Shown in pieces: positions 1 to 13,800 of a DNA stretch of 64,000 nucleotides (position 1 is the first letter of the stretch; each line of letters starts with the position of its first letter). A program made the translations under genes and the position numbers. Origin of the DNA: Zygaena filipendulae (lineage: Eukaryota > Arthropoda > Insecta > Lepidoptera > Zygaenidae); contig OU015672.1 of assembly GCA_907165275.2 (NCBI GenBank), positions 5,872,501-5,936,500 of the forward strand, in the 5' to 3' direction. The notes beneath the pieces are model-generated. The model saw only the letters and a list, made by a program, of their open reading frames with translations, ran no database searches and was not told the DNA's origin.

Positions 1-74
1 AAATCACACATATATTCTCTTAATTAGCTATTAAAAACAAAAAAAAGAAAAATATCCGAATCGCCCCAATTTTC

Positions 75-1191
75 GGGGTGAATCGGATCGTACACAACAG
101 ATAACAAAATTTTGAGTTCCTTAACACTATAGCTTTGGAATCAGTAGAAAATTAATAATGAGATCAATTTTAATCATCGGCATATAATTCACATGTATAT
201 GGTCCTTTTTTCCCAACATATCAGCACATTTTTCGTATTTCGTAATTCTGCCACTTTTTCCTTTTTCATCCACCAATCCTTACTCTTGACAGACCCTCCA
301 GCTTCCGAATTTTTTATTTCTTTGCATGAAATGATGAAACCAGTCCTGGCCAGTCATTCCAGCACTTCTGTCAAATTTGTGTTTTAAGTTTTGACGTTCG
401 GCAAATTCAAAGGCGTACTTACGTACCGCTTTGGGTGTAATTCCGAGGTCACAACTTGCCAAGTGCATTAGCTAGTCTGCTAACTTCTTTTCTGCATTCT
501 CATCTAAAGCTGGCTGTCCACCACGACGCTTAATAATACCCCTCAATAAAGCAATTCATCTCTGTAAGCTCGTGAACGATACTGAAAAAATCTCAGCAGC
601 CTTACATAAGGTCAAATCTTTGTTCTGGACTTTGTTTATAGCCTCTTTGATTGTTTTTTGAGATTAGTCTTTCTTTTGTACGTGTGAACCATCTACAATT
701 AAATAAATATAAATCAATAACCTAAAACCTGTAATAAATTAGTTTAAAAGTGTGATCCAATTCGCCCCTGACGATATGATCCGATTAGCCCCATAATCAA
801 GACTTTTGAAATGAATATTTTAGACGTTAACCTCTAAGATCATAAATGATCGATCTTAAAAACGAATTGGTTCTCTAATATAGACACCTTGCTTAACAAT
901 ATAAACCAATGTTAGTTGAGTTTAAACACAAATCTATAATATGACACAAAGAAATCGTAAGTACGTACCTTAGATGAACGTCAAAATTGCGACACACACA
1001 AACGACCGAGTTGCTGATGAGCGGTGTCAACACTGATTCACAAACGCGATCCAAATACTGCCTATGTCGGGAGATGCAGGGTGAGACGATAGATGCAAAA
1101 CGCCGGTTTAGTGCGTTCTATGTCAATGCGATATTTGAATTATCAACAGATTTCTTATTTTGATCCGATTCGCCCTGTGATCCGATTCGCC
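75..1191 (-). pseudogene. Decayed pogo-like (CENP-B HTH) DNA transposon
   Basis: On the minus strand from about 690 to 280, broken reading frames spell a pogo/Tigger-type transposase N-terminus: TYKRKTN, then EAINKVQNKDLTLCKAAEIF, RRGGQPALDENAEKKLAD, LGITPKAVRKYAFEFAERQN, and AGMTGQDWFHHFMQRN. Stops and frame changes interrupt it and the catalytic DDE part is absent. The block is bracketed by copies of a GATCCGATTCGCCCC-like motif in opposite orientations: 75-89 on one side, 1162-1175 and 1179-1191 on the other, with further copies at 754-768 and 778-792. These look like terminal and subterminal repeats of the element. Family assignment rests on the HTH_Tnp_Tc5-like pattern. Confidence 0.7.
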
Positions 1192-1238
1192 TCGGTCTAC
1201 CTAATAAATAATAATCGGTTGACTCTATTTTACATATT

Positions 1239-1474
1239 TGGACGCAGATAAGCAATAACATGTTAACCCACAAAATTAAGTTATTGATTCAGAACGATTT
1301 ATAGAGTTAGGGAACGTTTTTTAATTATGTGTTTACCTTATTACATTGCTTAAATATGCAACTCAATATTTAATATAAAAAAGGTTGACAAAAAATGGCG
1401 CTATACTTTTGAAACACGATTTACTCAAAATTTCCTCCAGTGTGGGTTAACGTACTATTGCTTATCTATGTCCA
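1239..1474. mobile_element. MITE, GGACATAGATAAGCAATA inverted-repeat family, copy 1
   Basis: Left end GGACGCAGATAAGCAATA and right end TATTGCTTATCTATGTCC are imperfect inverted repeats of about 35 bp that continue into TGTTAACCCACA. The internal 170 bp is non-coding. A second copy lies inverted at 26900-27136, with matching internal sequence (for example AATGTAATAAGGTAAACAC). Confidence 0.75.
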
Positions 1475-1546
1475 TTTAATGTTTGATATAACGTTTGCGT
1501 TTGACTTTAGTACTTAGTAATTTCTTTCTATAGTTATTTATTTATC

Positions 1547-1855
1547 ATCATCATCATCAATATCAGCCGCGAGACGTCCACTGCTGGACATAGGCCTTCC
1601 CAAAAGATTGCCCAACCTACCCTGTTGTATTGTCCTGCGCTCCGCATGCAATGGCGTCCCGCGACTTTCACCATCATGGGTGCTCCTCGAGCGGGCCTAC
1701 CTACGCCGCGTCTTCCAGTTCATGGTCGCCACTCAAAAGCTTTTTCGGTCCATCGGTCATCAGTTCAGTTGGTCCTTGGAGCGATGTGCGCTCCCCGCGG
1801 CCCGCCCACTGCCACTTTCTTGCTTGCTTGTCTGATTTTTCATCTATATCGCGTG
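1547..1855 (+). mobile_element. RTE-like LINE 3' fragment with ATC microsatellite
   Basis: Starts with a (CAT/ATC)n run and the motif GACGTCCACTGCTGGACATA followed by GGCC, a common signature of RTE-type LINE 3' regions in Lepidoptera. GC content is clearly higher than the surroundings. The fragment is 5' truncated and has no intact reverse transcriptase. It ends about 20 bp before the splice acceptor of the first visible GTPase exon, so it lies in the preceding intron. Confidence 0.65.
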
Positions 1856-1875
1856 ACAACCCTATTGTCCCGCAG

Positions 1876-4800
1876 GGCGTCGGATCGGTCCCCATTCGAC
1901 GGATCCTGCTGCTCGGGCTACAGGCCCGTGGACTCGGCCAGCCTCACCACGCCTGATGAGGACGACCTGGATCCGGTAAGTTTCGCAGTAAGTACCTACC
2001 AACATTTTAACTCATTTTATAGAATAAATAAAGTTTAAGATAGCGACATCTGTTATGTAACAATTAGACTATTTCAATAACGTTTGAAATACAAGCGCTG
2101 ATGATCCTGTTGAAAATCTTTTGAAATTATCGGTTCTTAAACGTCAGCAAAATTTCGAATTATTTAAGCTTTCAGATGTCGGTGAAACTAAAAACTAAAC
2201 TGATTTTTGGATGATGGGTATTAGGAATATATCAATTTTTATTTATCCGAACTTTGAAAATAATCGAAACAAATATTTTAAACAGGAAAGACCTGATTTT
2301 TTATTTGTTTGTTTGTTACGATTTAACTCAAAAACTATTGGACCGATTTCAAAAATTCATTCACGATTAAATAAAATGCTACATTCATTATCCTTAAGTA
2401 ACATAGGCTATTTCGTGACCCGGAATTACTGCGGGAACTTCGAAATTACCTCGGGTGAAACCGCGGGAAACAGCTAATATAAAATAAAGAGTTCTCCTAG
2501 CAATCTCTAAATTTAGACGAGTGGAACCGCGGGAAAAAACTAGTTTAATCGAGAAACTGATAAAACCACTTTATTGCAGACACCGAAATATCGAGTGGTG
2601 CTACTAGGGGACGCGGGTGTCGGCAAAACGGCTCTGGTGTCCCAGTTCATGACGTCTGAATACATGAATACGTATGACGCCAGTCTAGGTGAGTACCAGG
2701 CTCGCATGAGTTGAAAGGAGGTGTGAATTTTATTGGTACCAGATATTAGAAATACAACTACTTACCTATATAACTTTTAAGGCTTCAAAGCGCTTTGTAG
2801 AATAGTTTTGTCTTTATTGACTTAGCTGAGTCAGGTAATGCTTAGATACTATTACATTTTGTAATTGCGTAGTAATTATTGTTGTGTTATTTTTTTTTGC
2901 TTAAAATATGTTTAAAAAAAGCTTTTTTATCATTTTTTATGCTAACAACGAACATATATTTTAAAAACAATCAACAAGCAAAGACAAAATATCCACTAAA
3001 AAAAATCTTTTTAATGTCAAATATGTATAGCACCTGTGAAAAAAAGGTGTTGGCATATTCTTTCAAAACCGGCCGATCTAAAATATGGTAAAGATAAAAA
3101 CAACCTAGATATGCGTTAGTTATAATTTTGTAAGTGAGATATAGTGAAAGAAAGAAAGTAAGATTTATTTAAGCTAAAAAGACATAAGAAGTTAATACAC
3201 AGAATAACACAGACGAAAATTATTAAAAAGTTATAAACTAAACTGTATTTAATAATAACAAGACATAAAAGAATATTATTTCAGTATCGAAATACAATAT
3301 GTTAGTATCTTTATTATGTGCTAATAAAGACACAAAATGATTGCAGGAAACGAACTTACTTAATAATTTATGTCAGTTTATATCTTGTCCGTCGTTATAT
3401 AACGGAACCCGAGTCAAGTCAAATAATGTGCAGCTACGGGCGACGTTAAAGCTATAAAGTTGATTGTCAGAGATTTCAATCACAGTGCTGCTTTTCAGAT
3501 ATTTATTTGACAAACCATCGGAAATTGAAAATAATAATAAATAATAATTCGAAATATTGTTGAGAAAATTGTGATTATATGTTGGTACTTAATACAAACG
3601 GTTCCCCGCGATTTTATTCACGTCAATTACAAAATTATCGTGGAGATTTCGGGATAAAAGTACCTACCATATGTACTTTTTGTACCTGGGACAAGTGTTT
3701 GAAAAATTTCATGAAGATCGGTTGAGTAATTAAGGCGTCAAAAGGATAGACAAACATACTTTCGCATTTATAATATTAATGTGTAGAAAAAAAACCCATA
3801 GTGGAGTAACCATTGTACTTATTTTATTATTTTCGATCTCTGTGCATTAATGCTTACTGCTTAAATGAGAATGTGAGTTAATTTGTTTGTTACGCTTTCA
3901 CGCCTTAACAACTCAATCGATCATCATGAAATTTTGCATACACGTTGTTAGGAGCCTGGAGAAGGACGTAGAGACATTTTTATCCTGGAATTCCCTCGAG
4001 AACTCCGAAATTAACGCGGGTGAAACCGCCGTCACAACTAGTTAATAAATAATAAAATACTTAGAGTTAGAATTTTAAGTAAATCTGAGGGAAATGATTG
4101 ACCGACACCTAGCTTTGTTGAAGCCTGGAAGCCTTAATCCGTAGTTCAGGAGAGAAAATGTTTCTCTATAAGCTACAAGCCAAAATCTAAGTAGGTAATC
4201 TAAGATAAGCCTAAAAGGCAAAGTATCATAGCTATGACATTAATTAACGAGAATGAATGAAATAAAAATATAAGAAGGTATGTAAGTAGGTACCTACCTA
4301 GATAATATGTCACGAATCACGGTCGATATATGAATGAATGGTCAGCGGTCAGTGAATGTGATTTATTTTTCCTCATTAACTTTGTCGTGATACTTTGTAG
4401 TATAGGTACTTAAATATTATGTAGTCTATAAAAATAATTACATGCAAACTAGTTATTTGCATTTTGAAGGATTCGGTGCAATTTAGCATGGAGATAGCTT
4501 GAGCACTAGGGAAAGAGCAGGTTAGCTTTTAAAGTCCACGAGGAAATTATTTGCAGTCATAGAGATAAGACACGTACCTATAGACTGTCAGTTTCATTCA
4601 AAATTTCATTCGAAATTGGAACACAAACAATTGAATGTATGTTCGTGAGTGGCGCGAAATTGCATCAAACAATGCGGTTCTACTTATAAGCTTGTAACAA
4701 CATGCTTGTAATCAATTCAAGTCTAGGAACTATGAAAAAGATCGCGATAGATCATGTTCTGGAGCGCCAAGCCATCCAATAAGACTAGGAATTCACGAAT

Positions 4801-7800
4801 CGATAAGTACTCAACTCGATCCCCGGATGACTTTCCGAATCAACTTAACCCGTTTCCTCGATGGTTCGGACTTCAGAACGTGCCGTCTATTTGTTTTTTA
4901 TCTCTTTTTATTACGACACTCAAGACTCAGCATTCAGTAAAATATGAGTAAAATATTCGTCAGTTGAATATAATATACAAAGGAATATGTATTATCAAGA
5001 GGCATTATACTTACTCATAACTTTCCAAAACTTCCTTTTCTGGCATCCCAAATGTACCTAGATATAATAAAACTACAATATTCCATGAACAGTCAATTTG
5101 GTAAAAAATATAAGTAAATATGTAACCAAATCGTTTGGATGTTTGTTACTCAATCACGCAAAAACGGCTGAACGGATTTGGATGAAATTTGGCATGCACG
5201 TTGTCAGAGGTACAGACAAGGATATAGGGTACTTTTTATCCCGGAACTCTCGCGGGAACTCCGAAATTATCGCTGGTGAAACCGTGGGGCACAGCTAGTT
5301 TATAATATTAGTAGGATGTAGTGATGATTATGTGCTAAAATCCATAAAGATGATAGGTACTCTCGCGCGGTCCCGTCTGAAGTCTAGATACTTTATGCCT
5401 TTTTTTTCTCCTGAACTGCTTACATAATAAGGACTACGGGCGTTTTGTGTTGCGTCTCCTTTGAAGGTTGTGTTAAGTTTGTTACATTTGATACAAAAGC
5501 TTTTTTACAATGTTTTCATTTATGCCGCTACCTTTGTATCCGCGATAATAAAATACTCACTGGAAGAATTCTTTATTTGGCCTCCCTTTTTTACCAGTGA
5601 AATGTTAAATAATATGTACTTTTATTTCTTTACATTAAATAAGCTAAGTCTGTTATAGTTTTTTTTATAATAAGTACCGAGTGCTTTGATTAAATAACGC
5701 GTTAAAGACTTAGCAATTTGCCGAGAAACCCTTGAAATTTTCCAATTAACAACCAGAAAAGTCTCGATTGAAAAACTGTTTAAAATAACTTTTTTTATAA
5801 AACTAGCTTTTATTAAAATACTTTAAAAAATAAACCATGCATTGTCATCCAAACTAAACGTGTGTACAAAATTTCAGCTCAATCGGTTGAATATATCTTC
5901 TTCAAAATCGGATTGCAAGATTGCACCCGTACAAACATAGTTACATACATACCTACATTGCAAGTTAAATAAAAGCTTTTAAAAAGGACAGAAAATGCGT
6001 TACATATATGCATGAGTATTCTGACTTACTGGGTTACATTTGAACCTTGACGAAAGCGAAGCTAAATGATAACTATTTACAAGTTACGAGTAGACCTTCA
6101 TATCCTCGGTATTATAGAAAACGCCGAGTACTGACGCGCGAAACCACAGAGAAAATAAATTAACTAGAGATGACACGTAGGCGGGGCAGGCATACCTACC
6201 ACGATTGCAAATGCTCTAACTTTCCCAAAACTTCTTTTGCTATTATCCCAAGTATATTTTCCACAATATTCCCAAAACTGTGAATTTTGAAAACAGTGAC
6301 TCAGTAGAAACGTAAACAAAAAGCGTTTAACACATTTCTTTACGTTGATAAATGTTTTAGTGCGTGATGAATAGTTTTGTGTGCAAAAATCACCCGGCGA
6401 CACTGGTTTTCATCGGTTTTCATACTAAACTTAGTTGATGTCCCTTCTATAAGTTTTCTGTTCTGTGGGCGAAACAAATTGCCTGCGAAATGTAGGTTTT
6501 CGAACAGATAATTGCAAGCTGATAATAAATTAATGAGAATGACTGTAAAAGGCGTACTAGAGAGATATTTACTGGTATAAGTACACTTAGATATATGCGA
6601 GTTGCAGGTAAATTAATGTACCTTCATTGCCCACCTGCAAAAGCGGCTTTTAATTGTTGAATACTTAAACAACCTTCTCCCTTTTAAGCTTATGCTACAC
6701 TTCAAGCATTATTCCATCAAATACCTACTAGATACCTCCCACAGTTTCTTTTGAATAGTTTTACATAGTTAGCATACCTTTACCGCCCAAATGAAGCCTT
6801 TTTATGTGGACAATATGCTTTGAACTTATTATTTCTATTCTTTCGCCTCTGCCCCTCTAGCAAAGTTGTCAATTAACATTCGTTAACGCTTAGAAAACTG
6901 AGAATCGAATCGTATAATATCACGTAAAATCGCCCAATCAAAAGTCCGGTGTAGCATGACCACGTGACATAACGACTCCATTCCTTAGTTTTCTATGCGT
7001 TAACGATAGTAGATTGTTAACTTAACAAGGGTAGCACTTGGCCGGCAGTCGCGACAATGTTTTGACAACGTTATCGTATCGATCGTTAACTAGGGACCTA
7101 AAAATTAATATACAATATTGGTTACTGTAATGATGTTTATCGATATGATTTTTGGGTCCCTAGTTAACGATCGATACGATAGAGTTGTCAAAACATTGTC
7201 GAGACTGCCAGCCATCTCTGATATCGGTACCATTTGACTTCGTTTTGGTCGCAGTTCATATCGCAGTACAGACTTTTGCTGTTTAGGTTTAGGTACATTA
7301 ACTTGAGAGCGCAATTTTGGCAAAACTAAATCATTATATTTAGATGGCATGAAAAACATAAATATCTATTTATGATATCTAAGTAGGTACGTCGAGATAT
7401 TATTTCACCCAAGAACACAATACATTCATTTAAAAAAGAAAAATTCTTGCAAATAAATCACATTTTTTGTCCTTTGACCTTTGAAACTAGTAAATATAGA
7501 ATAGATCATAGACAACAACAAAATGCTTGTTTTATAACCAAACGCTGAAGGTATACGTACTACACAAGCTGGCGAAGTAAATAGAGTTGGTGTAATCTTG
7601 ATTATTAGTTTGCTTCGGCTGTGGGTGTTTAAGTGAAAGCTTCTTCTGTTTTCATAAGCAGAGGCGGGAGCGGGAATTATCTGTAACTAAATACGCGGTT
7701 TCTAAAATACACTACCTGGTGTATTTTCGGAACTTTCGGGACTTCCTCGGGACTATGAAAGTATATTATGTCATTCAAGGATATTATAGTTTTCTGTCAG

Positions 7801-10800
7801 TGAAAGTTTTTTTAGAATCAGATCATCAGTTTCAGAGGTTCGTCCAAACTTGCAATCTCTACCTCATTATAATATTAGTGAAGACGTAGATACCAGTATT
7901 GGACAATAGACTGTTATAAAATTAGTAAGCAGTAGGTACAATTATGTCAAATTGTACGCTTAAAATATTTCCAAAAAACAACTGACCGATAAATAATATA
8001 AAAGATATTTAATACTCTGGACCAAAGAAAAACTAATCTAAGAAGTATTTTTAACGCTGGTTACTACATTATGACATAGAGTATGTACATAATTTGTTTC
8101 GTATTCAAAAATTTCAAAAAATCGTGAGTTAAACGTTACCTATTTACCACGTCGATGTAGTTTTATCCGCTTTATTAAATGTATGATTATAGTATACGTA
8201 TAATACCCGCTCTAGCCTCCGCTTGTAACAGCAACCTAAGTATAAAACCTATGTGGCTGGCCTATGCTGTCTCTTTTTATAAAATAATATAACTTCTTTT
8301 TGCTTGCACACGTATGGCGAAGCAAAACGCGGTAAGTTCGCCCATTGTTACCTATGTATATTTGTGTGACCCTAGTCTGAGACCCATCCCTTATCTTTTC
8401 CATGCTATTATCTGACTATGTCACGCGACTTGATACTTATTGTCCTTTGGACTTTGGGTTATAGCCCGTGATATATAAATGTTACTAGGTTGTATAATTT
8501 TGTGTCGAAATGTTTATTAGGATGCTATAAAGAAAGAAATTTCGATAGAATCAAGTCCACTCCTTGAGTGCCGTTTTTATTACACATGCAAAACCCATGC
8601 AGACAGTGGCGAAATTACCTACACATTTCCCAAGAATAGGCTGTTAAGTTTTGCCTCCCATACTCTACACTTGTCAAGTACTTTTAAAATCCAATATTTT
8701 GGTTGAAATTGCACAAGATCTGTTATTTTTCGCTATATTGAGCTAATCGAAGCTCAATCAATGTAGGTACGACTAATAAGGCGGGGTATGCTACTCACAC
8801 AAGAAGTCACCGGAAAGATATAGGTTTATTTTTGCAAAATATCTGAAATCTTTTTTCAGTTAATCGGCGATCAAATTTTCTGCCCCTAAAAGCCGTCCTA
8901 GGCTAAGCCTATTCAGTCTGCTGGTAAATCCGCCACTGCATACAGAGTGTAGAAGATTTCAGAACGCATGCATGACTCTCGTTCAAGGCGCCATTTTGTT
9001 TAGTTGACGTGTAGATACGGCGTAACGTACGCGGAGTATAAATGTTTACCTTGACGCGGAAATCGAACCTGCGACACCTAGTTTGAGAGATTTCAGAAAA
9101 AGCATTAGGTACGACGCATAAGCCATATGGCCCTGGTAGTTTTCTTTTTCATTAGATTGATACGCGTGCGAAATTTGAGTCTGGTCAATCCAAATGGTGC
9201 TATAACGCCCTATCAGTAGGTACTATGGTAGACGCTACACGCTGGAGTGAAGAGGATATTTTATTATGTGAAGATATTTAACTGCCGAATTGTATGGTAC
9301 CCTAGTAACTGACAACAACTGATAATTTGTCACTCCACCTGCCGGGAAGTCCCCGCCGAGCGGTCTACGGCCGAGACGACTAATGAGCCAAGGCGATATA
9401 CTAATTAATCACTTGGTGAACTTTATTGTACACTTAATAAGCTAAGTGCTAATACTGTAAAAGTGTCAAATGCCCTTACGAACTGAGCAAAGTATACAGA
9501 GAAGTTTATTTTTACACTCATCGTCTAATGCAAACCTACCTCTTGGAGGTACGGATTCCGTTATAAAGTATTCATTACTGTATTTCTATGAGAAATGAAT
9601 TCACTAATCGGATAGAGTAGAATTATCTTTATAGTTACAATATTTCTAGATAAATCGAATATTCTGTGGATCCTATAATAAATGTGCCGGTCGAATATTA
9701 TACACTGGATAGTATTTTATCGTCGCCGTGTATGTTTGCTTTCCCCCTACCTCCCCATCGTAGCTTAATGTGATCGGCCTCCCCGCAAATACTCGTTTTG
9801 TGCATCATTTTTTGCTTATTACTTTTTTTTATCAATAGATACGTACATAATATAATATCAGTTATTGAATTGATTGTATCTATAGTATTATGTATACTTA
9901 CTAAAAAAAAAGGCAAAATAAGTTAACAATTTGGTCTGGGTACGGGAATTTTGAAATGCGATTTTTATTTTTTTTATTGATAGCAAAATATTTGATATTA
10001 TTCTATACTTATTGGTTTAGATTCTACATTTTGATATTTAAAAAAAGATCATCGCTTTACCTCTGTTTGATTGCTGATCGATTAAAATGTCGCATTAACT
10101 TTATCAGAACAAAATCACTATATCAAAAATGCATGCGCAGCTTATTCACTAGCATTTAAAAAAATTCTATCGATTTATGTCTCGCAACAATCGACCAATT
10201 AATGTTCACCACCATGTGTACAATATGTATTGCAAGTTAAAATAGCAACAGCAGCTCATAGTACAGGAACAGGTTCCTTCGAATATCGCTGCACTCAAAA
10301 ATAATATATTTTAATACAATTGTAATTTTAATTTGACAATGCCATTTCCAAATGACATTATATTGTATTAAATTTTAAATTTGAAAAATCGAACTCTAAT
10401 ATACATTAAAAATGTCTCCGAGTGTGGCGTGAGACAAAACCCAAAAGTAACCAGCATCTTCGTAATTCGTTGGTCAATCGTTACTTTCACCACTGTTATG
10501 TTCTCTTAGTACCTACTCTTAGTATCACAATCACGTAACTAGGTGTGTTGTTGCAGACGATGAGTACGGAGAGAAGTCGGTGTCGGTGCTACTGGACGGG
10601 GAAGAATCCGAGTTGATATTCATCGACCACCCCAGCACTGAGATGTCGGTTAGTTAAACCAGTGCTGTAACTATTTTGTTCACGTACATTTCGCTGAACA
10701 TTTTTGAAATAGTTTGCATACCTATATTCAATTTGATTTTATTTTAAAACATTTTTCACCAAACTAATACTTGAAGCTCGATTTACGTGTAAGAAAATGC

Positions 10801-13800
10801 TCGAGTACCTACATTTTTACTAACTACTAGCTGTGCCCCGCGGTTTCACCCGCGGTAATTTCGGGGTTCCCGTGAGAATTCCTGGATAAAAAGTACCCTA
10901 TGTCCTTCTCTGTACCCCTGACAACGTGCATGCCAAATTTCATCCAAATCCGTTAAGCCGTTTTTGCGTGATTGAGTAAACGTATGCGAGGATAAGAGCT
11001 CAAAAGCGCATTTTCATCCGACTTGCTTCAAATTTATCGCCACTGCTCAGCTCCTATGTGTCTTAGCGTTCTGTTATATAGCCTATAACCTGCCCAGGAG
11101 TATGGACTACAATCGTACCAAGTTTGGTTAAAATCCCTTCAGTAGACAGACAGACAAAAAATTTAGTGATTGCATTTTTGGAATCAGTATCGATCACCAT
11201 TCAACCTCCAATATTAATTTTGAATATATAGGTATTCAATGTACAGAATTGACCTTTTTACAGTTTTATTATAAGTATAGATATAGAAGATATAGATGAA
11301 AGTAATAAAAGAAAACCAAGGTCTAAGAGGGATCTTAGATAACTTGATAGTAATCGAGTGAAACAGGGTCACTCGAATTAGGAACAAGGCGGCGAGATTA
11401 TACTCTCGGATCTTTGACATTTGAGACAACCTAGAATTACTGGGCTTTGTTTCTTCAGTTCTGCATCATTTATGAATACACAATTCAAAGTCTTACGGCC
11501 GCATTCAGAGTCGACTTTAAGGATTACTTAGTTAAGTATAGATTTTTAAAACAAAATTGCCGCAATCAGAGACGTTCAGTAAATTTATGTTAATTGGCAT
11601 TTAATGAGATGTAATATAATTAGTTAAATGCCAATTAACATTAATTTAATTAACTTGTCTCATTGCGGCAGTTTTGTTTTAAAAATCTATACTTAACTAA
11701 GTAATCATTCGAGTCGACTCTGAGTGCTGCGGTTACCAAGACTAAATAAATCAGTTTTATAATATCGATTCTATCTATTATTCATTCTATCTATCTATCA
11801 TTGAATTAATCTTGATTTGTCGAAAAGTACCAACATTCAAACTCAATATTACCAGTTGGTACTGTCATAAGAGTAATAATATACCTACTACGTACTAGTG
11901 CTGCCCTTACTCTAGAATCGACTTAACAGTCGTAATACAGAAGTTCGACGAAACAGTGACGAAAATCTGTTCAGCTACTACGGAAATTAGATGGAACAGA
12001 CCAATATTTTTTTAATACATAGGTTTAAACATGCAAACAATGGAACTCGCGGAGAAGGCAGCTATCTCGATATTAAAAACAGACACTTGGATTTTAATTA
12101 TATCTGTATAGATATTTTGTGGCTCCCAAATTCTTATCCTTTGTATTTTGGCTGCCCTCGTGTATCTATTATTTTCTGTTTTAAATCAAATTTTATATTG
12201 TTATTGCAAGTCAAGAATTTCGATTGAAAATATTTGAAATAGCCCTGTAAATAAAATTAACTCCAAGCACCCGCTTGCGAAAATAAATTATTCTTTCTTT
12301 AGATATCCAAAGTCACGATTGAAGCAACACCCTTTATTTAGAGCGAAGATAAATCTGAATCTATGGAGACATTTTCTGAATATTTCGACATTGCTGACTC
12401 ACGGCTGATTCTACTAGTTGTCATTATACTCACTAGGCTTGTTTACTATATTGTGAACCTACTAATAAAAAATATTATTATTATTTATGGCTGTTGCTAT
12501 AGTCGGCCGCTAAACGGACGAATAATATAAAATTAATCATCCGCTAAACGCAAAATGTATTGATCTTTCCTAGCGTTCTTTTTTTGTTACGAGATTTTCA
12601 CGCCCACCAGCGAAGCTCGGTCGCACAGTTAATAATAATAATGCTTGGACTTCATCCCACAATGTCACAAAAAAATGTACCAAATTATAAAAAAATGGCA
12701 TGAAAATTTAAATTCCGAGGGACTTCAAGGCCTCGATATGGTAACTACCCTTACTATTATAAATGCGAATGTGGGTTTGTTTGTTAGTTATGCTTTCCCG
12801 ATCACCATGAAATCTTGCATACACGTTCAAGGGTACAGTACATAGAGTACTTTATATCCCGGAATTTCCAGGGGAACTCCATAAAACGCAACGCGTACAA
12901 CGTACACAATACGCGGGTGAAACCGCGGGGATCAGCTATAGTAACTAATAAAGGAAACAAATAAGAATCCACTGATAACGGATTTCTGTGATTCTGTGTG
13001 TGTAACGGATTACCTTAAGTGAATATACTAGGGGACTGTAAATAATATTTGAACGGAAAATGGTTATTTTTAAAGCTATACCTACAGTCTACACCTACCA
13101 TGGAGTATCCATTTCGTATAATGTTTACCGCTGTTTTGTTTACCATTTTGTAGGCAGATATTATCTACTTCGATGAAATTGAACATTTTCTAATGAAAAT
13201 ATGTTATGTACTCACTTTCAATCTTTTTATATCAGTGCTATTTTAATATGATGATAGCTTGCTATTATTCTCTTCTGTTTTTACTACTACTGTTTTTACT
13301 CTAATAAATGTCTCCATACACCACCTGGTAGCCTGGAAGAGATAGCTACACGTGATAAGGGCGCCATTTGGAGCCCCTTAATACTTCTGTCTTCAATTTT
13401 TTTGTCACTGTACTGTTGAGTGGTGTTCAATAAAGTGTTTTTCATTCATTCATTCATTTTCACAGCAGGTACCTCACTCCCGCCCTCTTTGTTAATTATT
13501 ATTTTACTAGCTGTGCCCCGCGGTTTCACCCGCGGTAATTTTGGAGTTCCCGCGGGAATTCTGGGATAAAAAGTACCTTATGTCCTTCTTTGTACCCCTG
13601 ACAACGTGCATGCCAAATTTCATCCAAATCCTTTCAGCCGTTTTTGCGTGATTGAGTAACAAACATCCAAACATCTACACTTTCACATTTATAATATTAG
13701 TAGGACTAGCTGTGCCTCGCGGTTTCACCCGCGGTAATTTCGGAGTTCCAGCGGGAATTCTGGGATAAAAAGTACCTTATGTCCTTTTTTGTACCCCTGA

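Larger units (their letters stand above)
2689..10556 (+). other. Intron 2 of the GTPase gene (7.9 kb), repeat-filled
   Basis: No exon-like coding was found between the P-loop exon and the exon at 10557. The intron holds three Helitrons, four MITEs and one hAT-type MITE (listed separately), plus TAGGTACCTA-type short motifs. I see nothing else in the stretches between these (2700-3600, 4045-5130, 5300-5800, 7215-8600, 8940-10550). Confidence 0.6.

Noticed and set aside
1625..1875. N-terminal extension of the GTPase frame upstream of 1876
   Set aside because: A GTCCCGCAG splice acceptor lies at 1875, and the open frame upstream is LINE fragment sequence.
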